Origin: an uncultured Aquimarina sp.
GTDB taxonomy: Bacteria; Bacteroidota; Bacteroidia; Flavobacteriales; Flavobacteriaceae
Reading direction: 5' to 3'
DNA: 64,000 nucleotides
Assembly: GCA_947496555.1 (NCBI GenBank)
Contig: CANMDH010000003.1
Location: forward strand, 152,538-216,537
This document shows, piece after piece, positions 1 to 8,653 of the stretch. A program made the translations under genes and the position numbers. Within the stretch, counting starts at the first letter, position 1. Each line of letters opens with the position of its first letter. The notes below the pieces were generated by a model. It ran no database searches, was not told the origin of the DNA, and was given only the letters and a program-made list of their open reading frames with translations.

Positions 1-1187
1 CCTGTATCATCAGACTTATAATTGGTATTATTGATTAATAGGCATAATGCGTGCTTCAGATCAGTTACATATAGATCCTCATTAGAAAAATTAGAGGCAA
101 AAGCACAATAGCTATTCAGGATATAGTTTTTTCTTTCCTCACCACGAGGGTAATACGAAGTAATATCTAGTTCTTTGAACTCGGTTTTGATTTTAGAACC
201 TATTTGCTCGAGACGATCAACATCTTTATGCCAATACATCACATTCAGATGGCCTCTGATTACTCGTGCACTATCGTCTGAATTGATTTGATTCTGGATG
301 TGTTGTATTTTCTTCAACACTACTTTGTTCATCGAACCAAAGTTGGAACTCTTATTAAGCTCCTCAATTTTCTTATCGAGCAGCTTTCGCCATTTTTGTT
401 TATCGTCCAGATAGATAATTTGATTAACGATATGGTTTTCATTCAAAGTGAGTCCCAAACCATCAATGAATCCCTGATGAAATACAAAGTCGTCTGAGGT
501 AAACTTTTCATTCGTTTTGCTGCTGTATACATTTTCTCCAAAACAAAGTTCACTGTTGACTGCGAGGCAATCGAAGTAATTTTCGCCGATATTAATATTG
601 GATTTGTTTAGAAGGATATCTGTATCAAAACCTTCGTTAAAACCATTAAAAAAAGCATTGGTGAGTTGTTTTATTTCTTTCCCGTCAAGCGGAAGGAATT
701 TCATTTTACGGCTATTATTAATAAACGAAATAGAATCATTTATTGAACCAATAAAACTATGTACAGCTGTATCCATTAATTTTGGGATTTTGGCATTGAC
801 CTTTTTAAAAGGATTTATAAACTTGGCATTGTTAAGCGCTTTGTTTTTGGTGAGCGTAAAAAAGAGAAAACATCTATGTGTGATGTACGTTCTGTCTTTA
901 AAATAGTGATGAGTAGCTTTTTCTAAAAAAGTGGTGTTAGGAAGACTTTCTGCAGTAAATTTTTCTTTTAAATAGATGTCTTGTTTATGTACAACAGTGC
1001 CAGAGGGCAAAGATTTTATAGCCTGAAACCAGGCACCGTGAATATCTTCAAAATCGGTTGAAGATAAAGAGTAGATCTCAGGTAGTAAACCTTGATAGCA
1101 AAGTACTACATTGCCATTATTGGCAAATAGTGCATTGTCTTGAATATCGACAATAGGATAATGAGATGCCAGGCTAATCTTGTTCAT
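1..1187 (-). CDS. traG: TraG-family conjugation ATPase, N-terminal part (cut by window edge)
   Basis: The frame is open from an ATG at 1185-1187 to the window edge, giving about 395 N-terminal residues. It begins MNKISLASHYPI and contains VHKQDIYLKEKF, a pattern typical of the N-terminal domain of the VirB4-like TraG ATPases of Bacteroidota conjugative elements. These energise the mating-pair channel at the inner membrane. The Walker A and B motifs of the family lie further downstream and would be outside the window. The start overlaps the end of traF by 14 bases, consistent with a translationally coupled traE-traF-traG operon. The family call rests on gene order as well as sequence, which makes it fairly secure. 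Confidence 0.85.
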   Translation of the reverse strand, partial: MNKISLASHYPIVDIQDNALFANNGNVVLCYQGLLPEIYSLSSTDFEDIHGAWFQAIKSLPSGTVVHKQDIYLKEKFTAESLPNTTFLEKATHHYFKDRTYITHRCFLFFTLTKNKALNNAKFINPFKKVNAKIPKLMDTAVHSFIGSINDSISFINNSRKMKFLPLDGKEIKQLTNAFFNGFNEGFDTDILLNKSNINIGENYFDCLAVNSELCFGENVYSSKTNEKFTSDDFVFHQGFIDGLGLTLNENHIVNQIIYLDDKQKWRKLLDKKIEELNKSSNFGSMNKVVLKKIQHIQNQINSDDSARVIRGHLNVMYWHKDVDRLEQIGSKIKTEFKELDITSYYPRGEERKNYILNSYCAFASNFSNEDLYVTDLKHALCLLINNTNYKSDDT

Positions 1188-1458
1188 ACCAAAGAGGAGT
1201 GAGGTTTTTATTGCTAATACTTTTCGGGAATACTTTGGATGTTTGCAACAGCTGTGGATTATTAGCGAATCGTAATAGGGCGGTGTACAAAAGAAAATTA
1301 AACAACAATACCCCGATGATAATACCGAAACTGAATGAAAAGATAATGACCAATAGTGAACCAATGACGGATACCATCATCAGGGCAAATAATGATATGG
1401 GAAGCCCAAATATCATTGCTCGTTTTCGTATGTTTCTATAGACTTCGAACTTCTTCAT
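1174..1458 (-). CDS. traF: TraF-like conjugative transfer membrane protein (DUF4133 type)
   Basis: A 94-residue protein with a basic N-terminus (KKFEVYRNIRKRAMIFGLP) and two adjacent hydrophobic segments at about residues 20-42 and 43-65. Small two-helix proteins at this exact place, between TraE and TraG, belong to the DUF4133/TraF family of Bacteroidota conjugation systems. They are the likely equivalent of VirB3 and sit in the inner membrane as part of the mating channel. The gene starts two bases after the traE stop and overlaps traG, so the three are almost certainly one transcript. No residue-level function can be read from it. Confidence 0.85.
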   Translation of the reverse strand: MKKFEVYRNIRKRAMIFGLPISLFALMMVSVIGSLLVIIFSFSFGIIIGVLLFNFLLYTALLRFANNPQLLQTSKVFPKSISNKNLTPLWYEQD

Positions 1459-1460
1459 TA

Positions 1461-1748
1461 CTAAACTACAATGCTAATGAGATAGGTAAAGATGCCTACT
1501 ACAGCACCAGCAATGAGTACAAAGACAAGCACACGGGTAATTCCTTTTTTCAGGTCTGCATTCTCTCCAAAAAAATGCCCAGCATTAAATAAGAATCCGA
1601 TTAAGAAAATAACTCCCAGGATAATAGGGAAAATTGCTCGTATAGTATCAGAAACGTCATTTACTGAATCTTCGATCCCTCCAATTTGTGCAAAAGAGGG
1701 GGTGAAGGAGAGTAACAAAATAGAGGATATAGTTTCGATTTTTTTCAT
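1461..1748 (-). CDS. traE: TraE-like conjugative transfer protein (DUF4134 type)
   Basis: A 95-residue protein with a signal-like start (ISSILLLSFTPSFAQ, probable cleavage after FAQ) followed by two hydrophobic helices at about 38-57 and 70-94. This is the architecture of the DUF4134/TraE family, the VirB2-like small membrane protein of Bacteroidota conjugation systems. It is the first gene of the visible tra run. The neighbouring gene upstream (the amidase) is on the other strand, so its promoter should lie in 1749-1943, which holds AT-rich DNA and no other gene. Confidence 0.85.
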   Translation of the reverse strand: MKKIETISSILLLSFTPSFAQIGGIEDSVNDVSDTIRAIFPIILGVIFLIGFLFNAGHFFGENADLKKGITRVLVFVLIAGAVVGIFTYLISIVV

Positions 1749-1943
1749 AGGAAAATCATTTGGATTTATACTGATTTTGCTTTTATGAAAATTACTGTAT
1801 ATTTGAATATAAATAACTGAAAATCAATGTTTTGTGAATAAAATATTATCTGATTTTGGATATGTTAATTTGATATTATTTGGTGTCAAATTCTATGATT
1901 TTCAAGTAGGTAACTGTTGATAACCATTTTTACTAAATAAAAA

Positions 1944-2624
1944 ATGAAGCTCAAAAACGTCAAACTTCGACTCCGCTCGGTTAAAAGATTACTGTTTTTG
2001 ATTCTAAAAATCTGTTTGGTTTTTGGATCAAATGCAGTTGCTCAAAACCGAATAGTTATTGACCCTGGGCACGGAGGGAAAGATTGGGGTACTTTTAGCC
2101 AAAACGGCACAAGTGAAAAAGAAGTTGTAATGGATATAGCAAAACAGATTGTTATTATGAATAGGGAGCTATTTGATGATTCGCTTGAAATCTATTTAAC
2201 CAGATATACTGATACTCTGATTGCTCTGGAGGATAGAAGCCAACTTGCTAAAACATTGAATGCGGATATATTTATATCATTACACTGCAATCATTCTGAA
2301 AAACCTGATGCCAGGGGAGTAGAAGTGTATGTTGCTAAAAGTAAGAATGCCTTTTCTGACCAATCTACCTGGTTAGGTTACGAGCTACAAAAACGGTTTA
2401 AAGAGCAATTAGGTTTTAAAAGCCGGGGGGTGAAGTTTGGCAATTTTCAAGTATTGCGAGAAACTTCTGCTACTATGCCTTCTGTTTTGGTAGAACTTGG
2501 CTTTTTAAGTAATAGCGATGAAAATGATTATTACCAAAACTCTACAAGCTATAGGGCTTTGGCATTGGTGATATTGGAATGTTTAATTAAAAATTTTAGT
2601 GGTTATGAAAGAGTTGGGGATTGA
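1944..2624 (+). CDS. Secreted N-acetylmuramoyl-L-alanine amidase (Amidase_3)
   Basis: A 226-residue zinc amidase that cleaves the bond between N-acetylmuramic acid and the stem peptide of peptidoglycan. Visible motifs: DPGHGG with zinc ligand His43, SEKEV with Glu58, SLHCNH with His114, and the catalytic Glu in VLVELGFLSN near the C-terminus. Residues 1-34 are basic then hydrophobic and end in AVAQ, a signal peptide, so it acts in the periplasm. It lies between the tra operon and the Qat genes on the opposite strand from both. Peptidoglycan hydrolases are common in conjugative elements, where they can open the wall for the transfer channel; that role here is inferred from context. Confidence 0.9.
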   Translation: MKLKNVKLRLRSVKRLLFLILKICLVFGSNAVAQNRIVIDPGHGGKDWGTFSQNGTSEKEVVMDIAKQIVIMNRELFDDSLEIYLTRYTDTLIALEDRSQLAKTLNADIFISLHCNHSEKPDARGVEVYVAKSKNAFSDQSTWLGYELQKRFKEQLGFKSRGVKFGNFQVLRETSATMPSVLVELGFLSNSDENDYYQNSTSYRALALVILECLIKNFSGYERVGD

Positions 2625-2714
2625 GGTGTTTAAAAGTATTAAATCCATATTAAAAAGGTTTCTAAAAGAGATTTATCATATTTCTAAACGAAATCTCCAG
2701 AAATATTGAGAAGA

Positions 2715-4031
2715 TTATTTGATGAACCTTCTCACTTCTCTTATTCCTCTTGCGTACATATTTACATATCTTTTAATTTCATATTCTGAAGTTTTCATAT
2801 AACCAGCTTTTAAAAATGCTAATCGTATCTTGTCTTTATTCGAATATCTTGTAACACCTATTTTAAATGCTTCAAAATCATCATAATTATTTTCATTGCT
2901 CAGAACATCTTTTACATAATGTACTGATGAATCTTTATCAACTAAATTAAAAGAAGCCCTTCTTATTATACAAGGTACACAATGACCACACTGAACTTTT
3001 AAAGCTCCTTTCCATTGAATATAATAACCAGGTTTTGAGCAAGATAAAGTGCCGTTTACGTTACGCAAAACAAAATCAGAATTTTTTGTATCCCTCAACA
3101 TTTCACCCTTGGTTTTAAATCGATACGGGTTGATAATAAGGTTTTTAATTCCGACTTTTTGAAAAATATGATTTAAAGAAGAAATAAACCTAGGATGTGT
3201 TGTTTTAGTACTATGGCTGCCATTTCTAGCTGGTGTTAAAGGTAAATTAAGTGATATAAGTCCATTTTCAGGTATTATAACACTAGTATTATCACTTGAA
3301 GAATTTGCGACTAACAAAGCCAATGATAAAAAAAGAATTGAGCGGGCCCTTTGAGATTGCTCTCCCCGAAATACACCTATTTTTTTTGCCTGAACATAAA
3401 AATAATAAGGCAATATTTCTTTTTCCTTAAATTCCTCTTGTAAGCTGTTAATTAATTTTCTTTGTGTTGAAAGCTCACCGGAATTACCTCCCTTATGATG
3501 AGATATTGTTGCTAAACTATCATTCTCAAAAATTAAGTCAGATATACCTATGAAGGAATCCATACCGCCAGAAAAAAGACATACTTTTTTTGTTCGAAAA
3601 GCAGAGGTGGTAAAATTAGGGAAAGGTGATTCACTAGATCTAAAATTGATGATCCATTTATCTCCACTCAGGAAGGAAAGAGTCTGCTCCAAATCTGTTT
3701 TAACTAATTTCCATTTTTCTAGATTATAAACAGGAATATGTAGTTCAAAATATCTGCTCCACCCATAATGACCGTTATTCTCACGGTCCACAAGTTGGTC
3801 AATTGAATAAACTGCTATAGCTATATTAGTAAAATCAGTAACTAAACTGTTCGGGCAAAGTTTATAATTTCCTTTTTTAGTTAAGAAATCATAAATCCTA
3901 TGCGTAACGATTGGATTCTCTGTGTTAGATTGATTAGGGTATGTGATTATTGAATCTAGATAATAGTTATTAACTCCATTTATTTTAAAGTTATCACTAT
4001 TGTTTTCCTTTAGAACTACAACTTTTTTCAT
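2715..4031 (-). CDS. qatC: QatC: QueC-like enzyme of a Qat anti-phage system
   Basis: A 438-residue protein with a PP-loop ATPase motif (SGGMDS at 154-159) and a QueC-like zinc set: Cys331 then CGHCVPC (Cys348, Cys351, Cys354). QueC makes preQ0 in queuosine synthesis, but this protein is much longer than QueC (usually about 220-230 residues), with some 145 extra N-terminal residues. It sits one base after qatB and downstream of a KAP ATPase, the order of the QatABCD defence system. Recalled recent work indicates that QueC-like enzymes in defence loci can attach a deazaguanine to the N-terminal glycine of a partner; QatB here begins Met-Gly. No TatD nuclease (QatD) follows. Only about 90 bases separate the gene from the convergent amidase gene. 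Confidence 0.87.
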   Translation of the reverse strand: MKKVVVLKENNSDNFKINGVNNYYLDSIITYPNQSNTENPIVTHRIYDFLTKKGNYKLCPNSLVTDFTNIAIAVYSIDQLVDRENNGHYGWSRYFELHIPVYNLEKWKLVKTDLEQTLSFLSGDKWIINFRSSESPFPNFTTSAFRTKKVCLFSGGMDSFIGISDLIFENDSLATISHHKGGNSGELSTQRKLINSLQEEFKEKEILPYYFYVQAKKIGVFRGEQSQRARSILFLSLALLVANSSSDNTSVIIPENGLISLNLPLTPARNGSHSTKTTHPRFISSLNHIFQKVGIKNLIINPYRFKTKGEMLRDTKNSDFVLRNVNGTLSCSKPGYYIQWKGALKVQCGHCVPCIIRRASFNLVDKDSSVHYVKDVLSNENNYDDFEAFKIGVTRYSNKDKIRLAFLKAGYMKTSEYEIKRYVNMYARGIREVRRFIK

Positions 4032-4032
4032 A

Positions 4033-4830
4033 TCAAATTAGACTATATGCATCTTCAAAAATCTTATTTATTGCTAGTTTTTTTTCTTTTAAATTCATAG
4101 TTGAAAAATCTTTGCTTGAAAATTCCAGTTTTACTTCCGCCTGAATAAAAAAGTCAAGTTGAGTTTCTATGTTTTTAACCTTAGACGGCTTAAGTCCTCT
4201 AGTTTCGAGTGTTTTTGTAATTTCAACAGAAATACGTTCAAAAATATACTTTGAAATGTAAAATTCGAGGTATTCTGAAATAAAATCTTTATCAATACTA
4301 TCTATGTTTTCTGGTTCCTCCAAATAATCGGTATATAGTTTATTTAGAGTTTCTATAGATGCGGAAGATGCTGCACTACCTTCATCTGTTCCATCAATTT
4401 CATCAAATATTTCTGCAATTTTATTAATAGCACCTTCCGCATTTAAAGAAGAAATATCTCCAATTTGATATTTTTTTAAAGTTTCTTCTAACCCTTCAGA
4501 GGAAATACTATTTAGAAAATCTATTAGTATTATTGTACCTCTTTTACCTCCATAAGCCGACTTGCTAAGACCTTTTTTTCCACCAGAAGCCCTTCTGTAC
4601 CTTGACGCAAATTTTTTAAAGTTACTTTTAGAAGGGTTTTTTGTAAATGATGTAAAACTTCTTCGAACATCTCCCCAATTTATTTGGGTTTCATTATCAT
4701 CATTCACTTCTTGATTATTATCTGAATTAGATTCAGTATCGGAACTATTACCTTCATTGTTATCATTAATCCACTCTGGAATAGGATTTGGGGTGCCTTT
4801 CGGTCCAATATTCGCCTTAGAAGTACCCAT
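4033..4830 (-). CDS. qatB: QatB-like partner protein of the Qat system
   Basis: A 265-residue protein of unknown biochemical role. The N-terminus MGTSKANIGPKGTPNPIPEW is the Gly-, Pro-rich start typical of QatB. It is followed by an acidic, Asn/Ser/Asp-rich low-complexity stretch (about 20-50), then a basic, Gly-rich segment (RRASGGKKG...YGGKRG, about 79-98) and a helical C-terminal half. Its start codon overlaps the qatA stop (TAATG), and qatC begins one base after its stop, so the three are tightly coupled. If QatC is a protein-modifying enzyme, Gly2 is the obvious target; that is inference. The acidic linker is probably disordered. Confidence 0.8.
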   Translation of the reverse strand: MGTSKANIGPKGTPNPIPEWINDNNEGNSSDTESNSDNNQEVNDDNETQINWGDVRRSFTSFTKNPSKSNFKKFASRYRRASGGKKGLSKSAYGGKRGTIILIDFLNSISSEGLEETLKKYQIGDISSLNAEGAINKIAEIFDEIDGTDEGSAASSASIETLNKLYTDYLEEPENIDSIDKDFISEYLEFYISKYIFERISVEITKTLETRGLKPSKVKNIETQLDFFIQAEVKLEFSSKDFSTMNLKEKKLAINKIFEDAYSLI

Positions 4831-6620
4831 TATTTCAACTGTTTTTTTGCAGCCTTGGCTAAGATTGTATTACTTGAGTCCGTCCATTTTTGTATAATAG
4901 TTTTGGCGTTTTGTTCAAAACCAGTATCTTTTGTTATCAACATTAGATTTGCGGCATTAGCGGGCATTAAGATGCTTTCTGGGGTTTTTTCAATAAAAGC
5001 ACAATACTCTGAAATTAATATTTCGTGCTTTTTACAATATTGAACTAATATTTTGTTTAATTCACCTCGATTTTTCAAATCCTCTTCTGTCAAAATTCTA
5101 TTCGTTACTTCTGAGAATACAATTAAAATATCGCTTTTTGGAATACTTTCGCTAGCACTAATTGCTTTATTTTTTAATGACGTGGTCCCGCTTAACAAGC
5201 CTTTCAAAATTTCTTTTGCCTCTGGAGATAGTCTTTTATTTGAAATAAAGTCAATTTTATTGTCTCCCCTTGTGAAGTAGAAGTATAGTTTAAGATCTAT
5301 ACCTGATAATTTGGGATCTATATCTATCCATTTTTGCAGCCAAATATCAGTTTGCCAACCTTTAAAGGTGTTCGGGACATCATCAGTATCAGATTCTAAA
5401 AATTTCATTACCGTATCATCACTTTCATAAGTAGAACGTACTAGTTTATTGAATGATTCCGTTTTGAAATATTCCAATAGCATAAGTTTTGCTAGCACAT
5501 TCTTTTTTAGCTCTATTCCTTTGGATTTAGCCATATTAAGTCGGATCATTAGGAGATTTAGAAATCTCTTACATTGTCTAGGGTTTCCGCTAAGAATAGA
5601 GACTAAAATTGGATTAATTTGTTTAGAAAGGATAAGGTCTTCTTTTAATAGTTCTGGTACATCATCCAGATAATTATTTATATTTTCAGCATTTAATCTT
5701 GAATCCAAAATTTTATTCTGCTCTGGCGATAACTCAAAAATTTTGGTTCTTAGTGTATTGAATTTGCTAGTTTCAAGATGTATTTTGCAGAAGAGTAAGT
5801 TAATATAAGTTTCAAATTCAGATTCATTTAATGATGGAATACGAATTGGAAACTGAATTAATTTTTCTAGATAGTCCTTGCTGACATCATATTCTTGAGA
5901 TGGGAGTTCTGGGAATCTTTTCTTTACGGCATAATTAATAAGCCGTTCATCTGCAGATATTAAAAAAATACTTTTTTCAGCAAATAGAAATAGTTTTATA
6001 GCCTCAAGAGTGGAAATGATTGTGTCTGGATTACATCGGTCTAAGTCATCAATTAAAACTACTAATCTCTTCGCTTTTGTTTCTTTTATTAGCTCAGCAA
6101 AATCTAACCGAAATTCCCTAACGCCTTTTTCTATTAATTCACTTTCTTCACTTTGTATATTTTTTATATAATCGTCAACATTTATGTTAGAGATTTCATT
6201 TAATACATTGCTATAATCAAAATCTGTTGAACTTGAAAGGTAAGTGTTTAATCCAATTTTACTAGTAGTACTTAGGACTTTTAACCATTTTACTTTCTTT
6301 ATTAAACGGCCAAGATATTTTTTTGCCTTCCCATCCCAAGTCCTGTTTTTTATTAATTCATCAATTAGGTTTGATAATAAGGCAGTTTTAGCATCTTCAT
6401 ATCCCTCAAAAAGCCAACCGTTAAACTTAATAACTATATTGTCTTTTTTCTCATTTTCGTGTTCAATCAATTTCATTAGACTGGACTTACCGCTTCCCCA
6501 TCCACCATAAATACCAATCGTAGATGGTACTAATCTATCGTTATCTAATATTGAATTAATTGAATTTACTAAGTAATGAAAGTCTATTAGGTCTTCTTTA
6601 GTTTCGTTATCATTCCACAT
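4830..6620 (-). CDS. qatA: QatA: KAP-family P-loop ATPase of a Qat anti-phage system
   Basis: A 596-residue KAP NTPase. Walker A is GGWGSGKS (39-46) and Walker B is LVVLIDDLDRC (Asp191, Asp192). The downstream GNPRQCKRFLN segment is typical of KAP proteins. No convincing membrane helices are visible, unlike many KAP proteins, so it is probably cytoplasmic. It is the first gene of qatA-qatB-qatC and likely supplies the ATP-driven sensing or switching step of the defence system. The promoter should lie in 6621-6866, which also holds an imperfect GTTAC...GTAAC inverted repeat near 6734-6751. The gene lies between the replication block and the tra genes of the ICE, a typical cargo position. Confidence 0.87.
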   Translation of the reverse strand: MWNDNETKEDLIDFHYLVNSINSILDNDRLVPSTIGIYGGWGSGKSSLMKLIEHENEKKDNIVIKFNGWLFEGYEDAKTALLSNLIDELIKNRTWDGKAKKYLGRLIKKVKWLKVLSTTSKIGLNTYLSSSTDFDYSNVLNEISNINVDDYIKNIQSEESELIEKGVREFRLDFAELIKETKAKRLVVLIDDLDRCNPDTIISTLEAIKLFLFAEKSIFLISADERLINYAVKKRFPELPSQEYDVSKDYLEKLIQFPIRIPSLNESEFETYINLLFCKIHLETSKFNTLRTKIFELSPEQNKILDSRLNAENINNYLDDVPELLKEDLILSKQINPILVSILSGNPRQCKRFLNLLMIRLNMAKSKGIELKKNVLAKLMLLEYFKTESFNKLVRSTYESDDTVMKFLESDTDDVPNTFKGWQTDIWLQKWIDIDPKLSGIDLKLYFYFTRGDNKIDFISNKRLSPEAKEILKGLLSGTTSLKNKAISASESIPKSDILIVFSEVTNRILTEEDLKNRGELNKILVQYCKKHEILISEYCAFIEKTPESILMPANAANLMLITKDTGFEQNAKTIIQKWTDSSNTILAKAAKKQLK

Positions 6621-6866
6621 ACAGGGTTATACTTTTTAGTCATCAAAAAAAGCTAATGATATTTATATTAGCTATTTTGGGGAAAAGATGTAATTACTTG
6701 TTTATAAATATAGCTAAATTGATTGTAAAGTTTGTTACGGTTTTCAGTAACTAATGAAAGATATACCTCGCTTTGTGAAGAGTCAGTATAAAAGGGAATT
6801 AAAACAATTTATTAAAAATCAATACATTATGGTCTTTTCGACTATTGTATTGGGAATGAAGATCCA

Positions 6867-7361
6867 TTAAATATATTCCATAATTATCTGTTTTGGCAAA
6901 AAATTAAAACAGAAATAACTACTACTAAAGGTTATTTTGTTTCTGTTATCAAATTTTATTCTCTTATCAAACATCAATAATTGTAAATCCTTATCCTTAA
7001 ACAATCGTTTAGGTGCTGCATCATTAAGCCAGGTGTTTGACATCAAAAGGGCGAAGGGTTTTCCAAAGGACAAAGCACGTTCAAAAATGAAGCGTTTATT
7101 GGTAAAAGGTGGATTGGAGATCATAACATCCCAATCTAAAGGTTCATACTTATAATAATCTTGTCCCAGGTCTATATGTGAAAAAATGACTTCATTCTGT
7201 TTTGAAATGAGTTTTACAAACCAACTTTCTTTCTTATCAAAGGGACACCATACAATTTTGTTTTTAGGGATGAATTTTAAAATTGGTTTCACTGCATAAG
7301 GTGGTGTAAGGCATTCGTCATTTCTACCTTTTGAGTATAATATATTGTCAGAGCTAGTCAT
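6867..7361 (-). CDS. Phage-type N6-adenine methylase-like protein, short
   Basis: A 164-residue protein. It has the NPPF motif (catalytic motif IV of N6-adenine methyltransferases) in DWDVMISNPPFTN, and an N-terminal DECLTPPYAV that resembles the EWYTP-type start of phage Dam-like methylases. The usual SAM-binding FxGxG motif I is not visible; that place reads VWCPFDKKESWF. It could be an active divergent methylase, for example protecting element DNA, or a degenerate relative. It overlaps the end of the AAA+ gene by four bases and is the last gene of the replication block. Proteins like this are frequent in Bacteroidota mobile elements and are annotated inconsistently. Confidence 0.65.
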   Translation of the reverse strand: MTSSDNILYSKGRNDECLTPPYAVKPILKFIPKNKIVWCPFDKKESWFVKLISKQNEVIFSHIDLGQDYYKYEPLDWDVMISNPPFTNKRFIFERALSFGKPFALLMSNTWLNDAAPKRLFKDKDLQLLMFDKRIKFDNRNKITFSSSYFCFNFLPKQIIMEYI

Positions 7362-8014
7362 CCACGTTTGTCCTTAGTGTTCATATCAAATGCAATAAGG
7401 TTAAACAACTGCCGCATCCGGCTGCGAACACGTATGCCATAAAGATCTTCTAACTCTTTGGCATTAAGATTAGTTGTGGCGTGGGTTTTAGTTTGAGTTT
7501 TTAAAAATAATTCATGGCGAGAGATTAAAATTTCCCCCATTACATTACAGTCTTTACCATAGTGCCTACCCATAGGCTCTACGCCCAGGTCATCAAAACA
7601 AAAGGATTGAACGTTGCCATAATCTTCAATAGTCCTGTAACCAAGATGGTTAAAGCCAAAGACTATATTACGGCAGGGGATTACCGTATAAGGCCTTAGG
7701 TGGGGAACCAAATGCTTTAATAGTCGCATTAAGCTAGTCTTACCACAACCTACAGGGCCGGAGAGTAATAAACCCTTATCGGGATCTATGTTAAACTTAG
7801 CGCAGTTATCATAATCTTTGATAAAGTAATTAGTCAATTTCCATAGGATCTCTTTATCATCTTCATAAATGCGAAAGTGCTTACCAAAAAGTAACTCTCC
7901 CTTGGCATTTAAGTACACCAGAATTTTAGTGAAGTCGTAAGAAACATTTTTGCCGTCAAACTTCCCTAGGGAGTATTCTACTCCGCCTTCTTGTATTTTA
8001 GAGGGGTTCGTCAT
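7358..8014 (-). CDS. DnaC-like AAA+ ATPase (probable helicase loader)
   Basis: A 218-residue AAA+ protein with Walker A GPVGCGKTS (about 87-95), Walker B FCFDDLG, a sensor-like THATTNL and an arginine-rich GIRVRSRMRQLFN segment. This is the pattern of DnaC/IstB-type helicase loaders found in the replication modules of conjugative elements and phages. Its start overlaps the end of the initiator-like gene by 17 bases, so the two are coupled. The likely role is loading a replicative helicase on the excised circular ICE or helping its replication during transfer; this is inferred from neighbours. Confidence 0.8.
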   Translation of the reverse strand: MTNPSKIQEGGVEYSLGKFDGKNVSYDFTKILVYLNAKGELLFGKHFRIYEDDKEILWKLTNYFIKDYDNCAKFNIDPDKGLLLSGPVGCGKTSLMRLLKHLVPHLRPYTVIPCRNIVFGFNHLGYRTIEDYGNVQSFCFDDLGVEPMGRHYGKDCNVMGEILISRHELFLKTQTKTHATTNLNAKELEDLYGIRVRSRMRQLFNLIAFDMNTKDKRG

Positions 8015-8645
8015 AGTTTTTGATAGTACTAGTCTTCAAGTTGTCCTTGTTTTGAGACGGTGGTGTCGATGTTTGTAGTTGTTTAGCCTTCAGTATCCAA
8101 CTATTTGCTGTTGCGTGCCAATCGGTGATTTTCATTTTACCACCGAGTTTCCAACCAATCGCCTGATAATGGTTATAAAATTTTAACCCTTCAAGAGCCG
8201 GCCAATTGTTCTTCTTGAAAAAATTGACCACTTCCATTTCAGTTTTAGGTAACTTACGTTTTATAATAGTTTCTTCTTGTTTATAAATGTTTGTATTAGA
8301 TACTAATGCTTGTTCACTACTTGTTTCAGACTGGTTTATAGCTTGTTCATCAGTTGTACCAAAAATGAGCATCTTAATCTGACTGCCTTTGTATGGATTG
8401 TGAGAGGGTAGATATTTTATGTAACACCAGTCGTCCATATTTCTAAGGCATCTGTGATACGTAGCTTTAGATCCTATTTTCGAAAGTTGCATAATTTCAT
8501 CCCGGTTAATATGAAATACTATGGAGAATCGGTTGATGTTCCAATAATGAAACAAGGCCATATACAGACTGATATGGGTAGTGTTTAAGCGAGAGTCGTT
8601 TGAAAACACCTGGAAGACTTTGTTGAGATGTTTGATATAATTCAT
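7998..8645 (-). CDS. Initiator-like winged-helix protein of the ICE replication block
   Basis: A 215-residue protein. The N-terminal half (LNTTHISLYMALFHYWN, INRDEIMQLSKIGSKATY, CLRNMDDWCYIKYLPSHNPY) reads as a winged-helix domain of the kind in phage and plasmid replication initiators. The C-terminal part contains FFKKNNWPALEGLKFYNHYQ and ends in WHATANSWILKAKQ, similar to DnaD/DnaT-like ends of such proteins. It precedes the helicase loader and overlaps it. Bacteroidota ICEs commonly carry this pair under the names transcriptional regulator and ATP-binding protein. The replication role is inferred, since no initiator active site is visible. Confidence 0.65.
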   Translation of the reverse strand: MNYIKHLNKVFQVFSNDSRLNTTHISLYMALFHYWNINRFSIVFHINRDEIMQLSKIGSKATYHRCLRNMDDWCYIKYLPSHNPYKGSQIKMLIFGTTDEQAINQSETSSEQALVSNTNIYKQEETIIKRKLPKTEMEVVNFFKKNNWPALEGLKFYNHYQAIGWKLGGKMKITDWHATANSWILKAKQLQTSTPPSQNKDNLKTSTIKNYDEPL

Positions 8646-8653
8646 ACATCAGA

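Noticed and set aside
1944-2624. Amidase gene as a replacement for the missing qatD
   Set aside because: It has clear Amidase_3 motifs and a signal peptide, is on the opposite strand, and shows no TatD metal-binding pattern.
6754-6870. 38-codon plus-strand frame upstream of qatA (MKDIPRFVKSQYKREL...)
   Set aside because: Too short to support without conservation, and its stop overlaps the convergent methylase-like gene. It could be a remnant of a longer gene.
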